Part shown: positions 60,201 to 64,000 of the stretch, in pieces
How the letters are laid out: each line of letters opens with the position of its first letter
How positions within the stretch are numbered: the first letter of the stretch is position 1
Assembly (NCBI GenBank): GCA_031553765.1
Contig: JAVBKY010000004.1
Span: 286,311-350,310, forward strand
From: JAITMY01 sp031553765
GTDB taxonomy: Bacteria > Bacteroidota > Bacteroidia > Bacteroidales > UBA932
Length of the DNA: 64,000 nt
Direction: 5' to 3'
The notes under the pieces: generated by a model
The model's database searches: none
What the model saw: the letters and a program-made list of their open reading frames with translations, nothing else
Told to the model about the DNA's origin: nothing
Program-made: the position numbers and the translations under genes

Positions 60201-61006
60201 GCTATGCGCTCATAACTCACCATAGTTTGCGCTCCGCTTACGCTAAAATTATGCTGAAAAGATCCGCCATTTACGTTTATTTGCAATTTATAGTCAGCCG
60301 CCGGTAAATAAATGGTGTCGGAAAGGCTGATACCTCCGGCTACAAAATTATAGTCGCGAGTACTAATATACAGACCCTGAACCGTTTCATTCGGAATAAT
60401 AATATCAAAGCAGGTTTTTGTTAAACCTGTAGTGGCAAAGTTCAGGTGTACATCTCGCGCGGCATTAGCTACAGCAAAGTTCTCCCTTGCGCGAACAAAT
60501 CTATTTACGCCACACTCTGCGGTTGCTTCTAGCTCATAATTACCCGCAGGCAGAAATACTGTATCGGTAAAATTCGGAGAATTCAATTCCGGTTGAACTC
60601 CAGCGTACTCGCCATCTCTAACAAATTTAACACTATTGCTGCTCAAACTACTGCCACTCGGCACATCTGCAGTAAGCGCAACCGCATACAAGTCACTGTA
60701 TGTGACGACCATAGTAGTATCCTGCGTTATTCTAAATGTGCCCGTTTTCTGGTCACGTATTTTACTGCTTGAAGCCATGTACTCATACTCCTTCCCCGCT
60801 GCTAATACTACGGTAAAATTATTCCCGGCATTGGCTTCGCCTGCTTCACTCCATTCAGGCAGCGAGTATAAATACACTTTAAGGTTAGGTAAAGCAGTTG
60901 CAGGTAAACCGGCAACATTGAAGGCTACCTGAGGACCTCGAGCCATGGCTTCTATACTCGCCAACACTATCGCTGCACATAGCAGCATTCTAAAAATTGC
61001 TTTCAT
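57245..61006 (-). CDS. Large secreted repeat protein with type IX sorting tail
   Basis: A 1253-residue exported protein. Signal peptide ends near residue 22. The first part, about 800 residues, is a series of beta domains of about 90-110 residues, each with a motif like D-T-x-[FY]-L-P-A-G-x-Y (FLPAGNYEL, IYLPAADYKL, LYLPAGTYSY, YLPSGNYSY, YLAGGSYSW, HLAAGVYEY, NLPNGTYLF). Three carboxypeptidase-regulatory-like repeats follow (about 830-1060, each with YxVSKxGYxxQSG), then an MBG-like domain (near LTITASTQTKVKG) and a C-terminal type A sorting domain (VYPNPAKDYVNV to LRLVVK). It should be moved to the surface by the type IX system. No enzyme domain is visible; an adhesin is possible. Confidence 0.85.
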   Translation of the reverse strand: MKAIFRMLLCAAIVLASIEAMARGPQVAFNVAGLPATALPNLKVYLYSLPEWSEAGEANAGNNFTVVLAAGKEYEYMASSSKIRDQKTGTFRITQDTTMVVTYSDLYAVALTADVPSGSSLSSNSVKFVRDGEYAGVQPELNSPNFTDTVFLPAGNYELEATAECGVNRFVRARENFAVANAARDVHLNFATTGLTKTCFDIIIPNETVQGLYISTRDYNFVAGGISLSDTIYLPAADYKLQINVNGGSFQHNFSVSGAQTMVSYERIACVFTFGELPPSVVGNVWVSLYDSNGDMDWNNAPSEHNNYTSTLIKDAPYTYYLVGSKMASSWGSFTAAPAVDLAAGYRKVITNLTLAAGLSVNEAAIKQNGRDVAHMYFSSAPYTDTLYLPAGTYSYAAEVEDGASSVDLLNDTTFTIDGANVELNLRVAPENLCRVCFEVEGLNGINVVDTTFMAQGVRGAAWLKGDKPCGYLPSGNYSYMAGVAALNAQDNSVEGLEQNGSFRVGDTVAAMVVHVSFEDFYLVTFNQLPELNGARLLLHNEKGDVVGEEYLSSATTSARYLAGGSYSWRIYNDYDYVGAVHPFSVNGADKIISCAIEETTYNVAFKPSREVFYAVEVSSGGTKIANVFHAPNSAPDTLHLAAGVYEYRVEQGLDAPIAGGFTVSVNQTINLALPSDTTYAVTCNIAAATGTALPSQMVVEVYNGYGLARNLYPMGGQPTTANLPNGTYLFVINCSGYKTASQNVAVNGAGTSLTLQLQAENVNHVQFEVRAKGFIEDATITLGDLGSMATDSKGLALFTNVPQGLVTYTVSKGGYATQSGSLYVSVGGDVISQAVMLPSLGVAEFKVYDGVTSTYLSGAEVELQNMDSKNVVNGAVTFDNLTFSNYRYIVSKIGYVSQSGYVAVASDTTRRTISLQRETPITVEFHVRDNLGAYLAGAEVRLGDSVRTVVSNKVTIANIATGSQLSYSVFKTGFTTQSGMLNIVSDSADLNRVITKNISMIPGASKIPVTLAIHDSTYTYNSTPRGIAVSVSCGSVSPKPTVLYRYNGIDTRPSAVGVYTVKAWTEETTDCLFGDTVRAVLTVNQAALTITASTQTKVKGENKNLGTTAFIVTGLLGSDAVTAVALTSAGASSVADTGSYAIVPSAAQGSGLANYNITYVNGALRVTAATTAAGKTPLSVNAVYPNPAKDYVNVNLGELQGNVEFVIFGRGGEVCSRQTLSGGAIHQISLQGLPSGMYIVTANGHALRLVVK

Positions 61007-61376
61007 AGATTTTTTATTTTATTAAGTAATCTTTAATCACGTGGTTATTTCTTCTTTGCCACCAAAAGTCAAAACAGAAACCTGCGTTTGCGCCCAAAGC
61101 ACGTCAATAAGCAAATTCAAGTATATGACTATAAGAAAATTAAATTTCCTTATTTATTATTTCAGAGCAAAACAAGCCCCCAATGAGGCAGTTAGACTAA
61201 TACAATTTTACGTTAGCTATATTATTTTTCCGTAAAAATCCATTTACCGTACGTAAAAACATTGTGTTGCAATCAATTAGAAATAGTTAAAATACGTCAA
61301 AAATATTTTTAGCAAGTAAAAAAAACTATTACTATTTGACTATATTTGTAAACCTGCATTGTAACAGGCGCATTGT
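61007..61376. other. AT-rich divergent intergenic region (370 bases)
   Basis: The region between the cargo gene and the AraC gene is A/T-rich, with no reading frame of note, no RNA fold I can support and no repeat. The only signal I support is the -7 box at 61341-61348. It should hold divergent promoters for both genes and possibly the AraC binding site. Confidence 0.6.
61341..61348 (+). promoter_or_regulatory. -7 promoter element of the AraC-type gene
   Basis: TATATTTG matches TAnnTTTG and lies 28 bases before the start codon. No -33 box at the usual spacing. Confidence 0.55.
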
Positions 61377-62522
61377 ATGACGAGCAACTTTGGCTTATTT
61401 TTAACTGTTAAATCTGAGTGGACGGTGCTGTTATTTTTGGCGCCTATGCTCGTTACACTCTTTGGTGGCACTACGCTCCTACTTGGCAGGCGAAAGTCAC
61501 TGGACAAAAAAAACTTAGCCCTGCTACTACTGGTGGTAAGCGCTTGCATGCTAGCCTACTTCATAAGCGACTACCTTATATACAGTCCACCCTACGGTAT
61601 TTTTCGCTTCTTCGACTCGCTCTCTGGGCTTATCATTACACCACTTATTTATTTTTACTTCGCCTCACTTATTCAGCCGCAAAAGAAGCATGGAAAGAAG
61701 TTGCTCTTTTGGTTTTTACCAGCTATTATCCTGTTTCCTCTTTATGTACTGCTGTTATTGTTGGGAATGGAGCAACCCGAAGTGTACTCTTGGCATGATT
61801 TCTTCGCCACGCTAAGGCATCCCGAACCTTTAATTCGCCTGATTACCCTACTCATTTTTACCACCGAAATTATTTACTGCAATATTTTAGTATTCTGCAT
61901 GCGCCACAACTATACGAGCAACCTTGTAAATACGCAGTCATCGGTAAATCAAATTGATCTTGAGTGGATTATATACACCATAATACTATTAGTTCTTTTT
62001 GGAGTGGCTAGCATACTGGGTATAGTACTGCCCGACCTGCTGTACAAGCTGCTATTCTCGCTATTTTCGGTGGTAAGTATGTTTTTGGTATTTATATTCG
62101 GCTATATACAGACCGACATCAGCACTATAGCAGTGTTCAATGAAAAGTCAACCACCGCTAATAGCCATGTTACTCTATTAAAAAACGAAACGCTACTTGG
62201 CAAGATTGACGCGCTTATGCTCGACAAAAAGTTGTATCTCAACGACAACTTAATGGTACAGGACATTGCCGACGCTCTTTGTACCAACCGTTCGTACGTT
62301 TCCAAAGCTATTAATAAGCAAAATATCAACTTTTACGACTACGTAAATACTTTCAGAGTCAAACACGCCATACAGCTACTTGAAAATTATGATGGTCGTA
62401 GTAAGTTTACCGACATAGCCAAACGTTGCGGCTTTAAGTCGTACCATGTATTCAGTCGTTTATTTTTGGAAGCAACAGGATGCCTGCCACGGGAATTTGT
62501 AAAAAGAAGAAGTGATAGCTAA
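61377..62522 (+). CDS. Membrane-bound AraC-family regulator
   Basis: A 381-residue protein. Residues about 15-245 contain seven or eight hydrophobic segments; then a cytoplasmic C-terminal part has an AraC-type double helix-turn-helix (about 285-378: LYLNDNLMVQDIADALCTNRSYVSKAINKQN and IAKRCGFKSYHVFSRLFLEATGCLPREFVKRR). It probably senses a signal in or across the inner membrane and changes transcription while tethered. The next gene, 3 bases downstream, codes for a similar membrane part alone. Adjacent secreted type IX cargo gene is a possible target. Confidence 0.92.
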   Translation: MTSNFGLFLTVKSEWTVLLFLAPMLVTLFGGTTLLLGRRKSLDKKNLALLLLVVSACMLAYFISDYLIYSPPYGIFRFFDSLSGLIITPLIYFYFASLIQPQKKHGKKLLFWFLPAIILFPLYVLLLLLGMEQPEVYSWHDFFATLRHPEPLIRLITLLIFTTEIIYCNILVFCMRHNYTSNLVNTQSSVNQIDLEWIIYTIILLVLFGVASILGIVLPDLLYKLLFSLFSVVSMFLVFIFGYIQTDISTIAVFNEKSTTANSHVTLLKNETLLGKIDALMLDKKLYLNDNLMVQDIADALCTNRSYVSKAINKQNINFYDYVNTFRVKHAIQLLENYDGRSKFTDIAKRCGFKSYHVFSRLFLEATGCLPREFVKRRSDS

Positions 62523-62525
62523 AAT

Positions 62526-63260
62526 ATGACGTTAGCCGAGCACATACTATACTCGTTGCCACTACTTTGCTGTGTAGTTGCTGTGGTTATGCTGCTACTC
62601 AAGCGGGGGCGCACGCTCGCGCAGGGGTACCTTGCACTATGCTTAGGTATTCTATCGCTCATTTTATTTGCCGGCTACTTCAACGATGTTTTTCTTGAAG
62701 GTTTTAGTGACGAGCTGCTCCGCAGCATTAACTACTGCCTTACCATAGCCTGCGCCATATCAGTACTGCTATATTTTGTGGCCATTATGCAACCACGCAA
62801 ACTTACCCGCCGCTACCTTAGCATGTGGGTAGCCATACTGCTACAATATAGCCTCATAATCACGGCTCCGCTATTTGTCCCTGAGCGCTTTATGGAGTTA
62901 GGTTGGAACGGCAAGTTCGACCTTTACCTGCGTATATTTGATGCTGCATGTAACATTTCGCTTGAAATGTACACCATTACTGCCGTCATTTTCATGTATT
63001 ACCGTCACCGTCGGTACTTACTTAGCAACTACTCCTACTACGAAGGGATTAACCTGCGCTGGGTATTCTGGAGCAATGCTGTTTTCATTCTTATGGCAGC
63101 AAACGATGTGGTGTGGAAGCTTAAAGCCAACACAGAGACCAGCATAGTGTTCAACTTCTTACTATTGGCATACATTGGGATTATCTTCTGGCTAGGCTTT
63201 ACCCACGGTGATGTGCCACAGCCCTCTTACGATGAGGTGCAGGAAATGGAAGAGCAATAA
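62526..63260 (+). CDS. Seven-helix membrane protein, like the AraC sensor part alone
   Basis: A 244-residue membrane protein with about seven hydrophobic segments and a short acidic cytoplasmic tail (DEVQEMEEQ). Layout, order of helices and motifs (e.g. LLYFVAIMQPRKLTRRYLSMW versus YFYFASLIQPQKKHGKKLLFW in the preceding gene) suggest a common origin with the preceding sensor, but the DNA-binding domain is missing and the frame ends cleanly. It starts three bases after the AraC gene, so they are coupled. It may form a heteromer that tunes the regulator. Homology is by eye. Confidence 0.75.
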   Translation: MTLAEHILYSLPLLCCVVAVVMLLLKRGRTLAQGYLALCLGILSLILFAGYFNDVFLEGFSDELLRSINYCLTIACAISVLLYFVAIMQPRKLTRRYLSMWVAILLQYSLIITAPLFVPERFMELGWNGKFDLYLRIFDAACNISLEMYTITAVIFMYYRHRRYLLSNYSYYEGINLRWVFWSNAVFILMAANDVVWKLKANTETSIVFNFLLLAYIGIIFWLGFTHGDVPQPSYDEVQEMEEQ

Positions 63261-63261
63261 A

Positions 63262-63300
63262 AAAAGGGCAGAGTTGATTATATATCAACCCTGCCCTTTT
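63262..63300. terminator. Bidirectional terminator
   Basis: AAAAGGGCAG-A-GTTGAT (63262-63278) and ATCAAC-C-CTGCCCTTTT (63284-63300) pair with one mismatch around a 5-base loop. T-runs exist on both sides: TTTT on the plus strand, and T7 on the minus strand. It serves the membrane-protein gene and the convergent DUF6125-like gene. Confidence 0.9.
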
Positions 63301-63328
63301 CATTATCCTATATGATTATCTTTCAGCT

Positions 63329-63841
63329 TTAGTCATGCCTTATCCAAAAGCGCCACGAACAAGCGCAAGTGTCATCGGCTACATCGGGAAAGCAACTCAC
63401 CGTTTCACACTCCATACGATCATCAATAATACGGGCAAAATACTTATGCTCAATGATACCTACCGACTTACAGGGGTGATAAGGCATTCCCTTTTGCCTA
63501 CGTGCTTCCTGCACTCGACAAACTACAACTTTATAAATCAGCGTATCATTCTCTCTAAGAAGCTCCACTTTAGGATTAGCTAATGCTGAGAAGCGTAAAG
63601 ACAAGGCTCTTTCCAGTCCATCCAATCCGGCTTGTTCGGGCAGGTTCAGAAAGTTCTTAATACGGTGCGCTTCGGTTTCCGTAAACTTTCGCCAGGCATT
63701 ACGGTCATGCACCATGGCTTCATCCATGCCTGTAGCCTGCTCAATGGATTGAAACCAAACTCCATCAAGCGCATAAATATTACGAGCGTATACTCTTAGC
63801 AACTCCTTTAACTCATCAGCGGATAGGTTGTCCAGTATCAT
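63329..63841 (-). CDS. Cysteine-rich DUF6125-like protein
   Basis: A 170-residue soluble protein. Features: N-terminal LSADELKELLRVYARNIYALDGVWFQSIEQATGMDEA, a middle helical region, and a C-terminal half with cysteines in CRVQEARRQKG, YHPCKS, CETVSC and CACSWRF. This looks like the DUF6125 group related to ATC-hydrolase-like proteins. Cysteine spacing suggests a metal or heme-free cluster site, not proven. No function is known. It sits between the rRNA operon and the convergent membrane-protein gene. The family name is from memory. Confidence 0.6.
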   Translation of the reverse strand: MILDNLSADELKELLRVYARNIYALDGVWFQSIEQATGMDEAMVHDRNAWRKFTETEAHRIKNFLNLPEQAGLDGLERALSLRFSALANPKVELLRENDTLIYKVVVCRVQEARRQKGMPYHPCKSVGIIEHKYFARIIDDRMECETVSCFPDVADDTCACSWRFWIRHD

Positions 63842-63860
63842 CGTTTATTCAATATTTGTA

Positions 63861-63900
63861 AAAAAAACGCGAGCACCACGTTGTGTGATGCTCGCGTTTT
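63861..63900 (-). terminator. Terminator of the rRNA operon
   Basis: AAAACGCGAGCA (63864-63875) and TGCTCGCGTTTT (63889-63900) form a perfect 12-base-pair stem. On the minus strand it is followed by seven T in total. It lies just after the 5S rRNA 3' end. Confidence 0.9.
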
Positions 63901-63908
63901 AAAAGTTA

Positions 63909-64000
63909 GGCGGCGACCTACTCTCCCGCTTTCGCAGTACCCTCGGCGCTGGCGGGCTTAACAACCCTGTTCGGCATGGGAAGGAGTGGAACCCCGCCGC
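63909..64000 (-). rRNA. rrf: 5S ribosomal RNA, 3' part
   Basis: The minus strand contains CCATGCCGAACAGGG and the 3' segment GAGAGTAGGTCGCCGCC, both conserved in bacterial 5S rRNA. The gene continues past the right edge, so the 5' end (and 23S and 16S) lie outside. The window thus borders the end of an rRNA operon. Confidence 0.95.

Overview
This window is chromosomal DNA from an anaerobic member of the phylum Bacteroidota, most likely order Bacteroidales. The evidence is promoters of the Bacteroidota type (TTTG or TTG, about 20 bases, then TAnnTTTG), a type IX secretion locus (gldJ, porP/sprF, porU, porV), a TonB-dependent receptor, a NigD-like lipoprotein, RNase Y next to zapA with a 6S-type RNA between them, and an oxygen-sensitive class III ribonucleotide reductase. 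Most of the window is housekeeping sequence. I see no prophage, integrase, transposase, CRISPR array or tRNA gene.

Layout. 1-11.8 kb: end of a TonB-dependent receptor, recJ, two outer-membrane proteins (one with helix-hairpin-helix motifs), ssb, mutY, a C69 dipeptidase, asnA and a HAD phosphatase. 11.8-20.7 kb: an MFS carrier, lysS, an lpxI-lpxB pair for lipid A, then an alcohol dehydrogenase/SMR exporter pair behind an FNR-like operator, its probable Crp/Fnr regulator and a cation/proton antiporter. 20.8-31.2 kb: rny, 6S-like RNA, zapA, a zapB-like gene, an M23 peptidase, nrdG-nrdD behind a cobalamin riboswitch, a candidate small RNA and alaS. 31.3-36.1 kb: two tandem M23 peptidases, a MerR regulator, Nif3 and zinc-ribbon proteins, ppa. 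36.2-45.8 kb: murF and the type IX secretion block ending in ispF. 45.8-50.4 kb: selD and mnmH (selenouridine in tRNA), an FAD protein and a NigD-like lipoprotein. 50.4-57.0 kb: a MacAB-TolC-like efflux operon followed by a LytS/LytTR-type two-component system. 57.2-64 kb: a 1253-residue type IX cargo protein, a membrane-bound AraC regulator with a paralogue that lacks the DNA-binding domain, a cysteine-rich DUF6125-like protein and the end of a 5S rRNA gene.

How parts work together. PorU and PorV build the outer-membrane attachment complex that processes cargo such as the protein at 57245-61006, which carries a C-terminal sorting tail. SelD supplies selenophosphate to MnmH. NrdG activates NrdD, and the riboswitch suggests this pair is shut off when B12 is available, which implies a B12-dependent reductase elsewhere in the genome.

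The most interesting signals are the riboswitch with a palindromic repeat lodged in its leader, 9-base-phased GTT repeats in the gaps of the efflux operon, the FNR-like operator, the small RNA candidate after alaS, the DNA-binding-less AraC paralogue, lpxI in a Bacteroidota genome, and several families of dispersed palindromes. No wholly new multigene system could be demonstrated.
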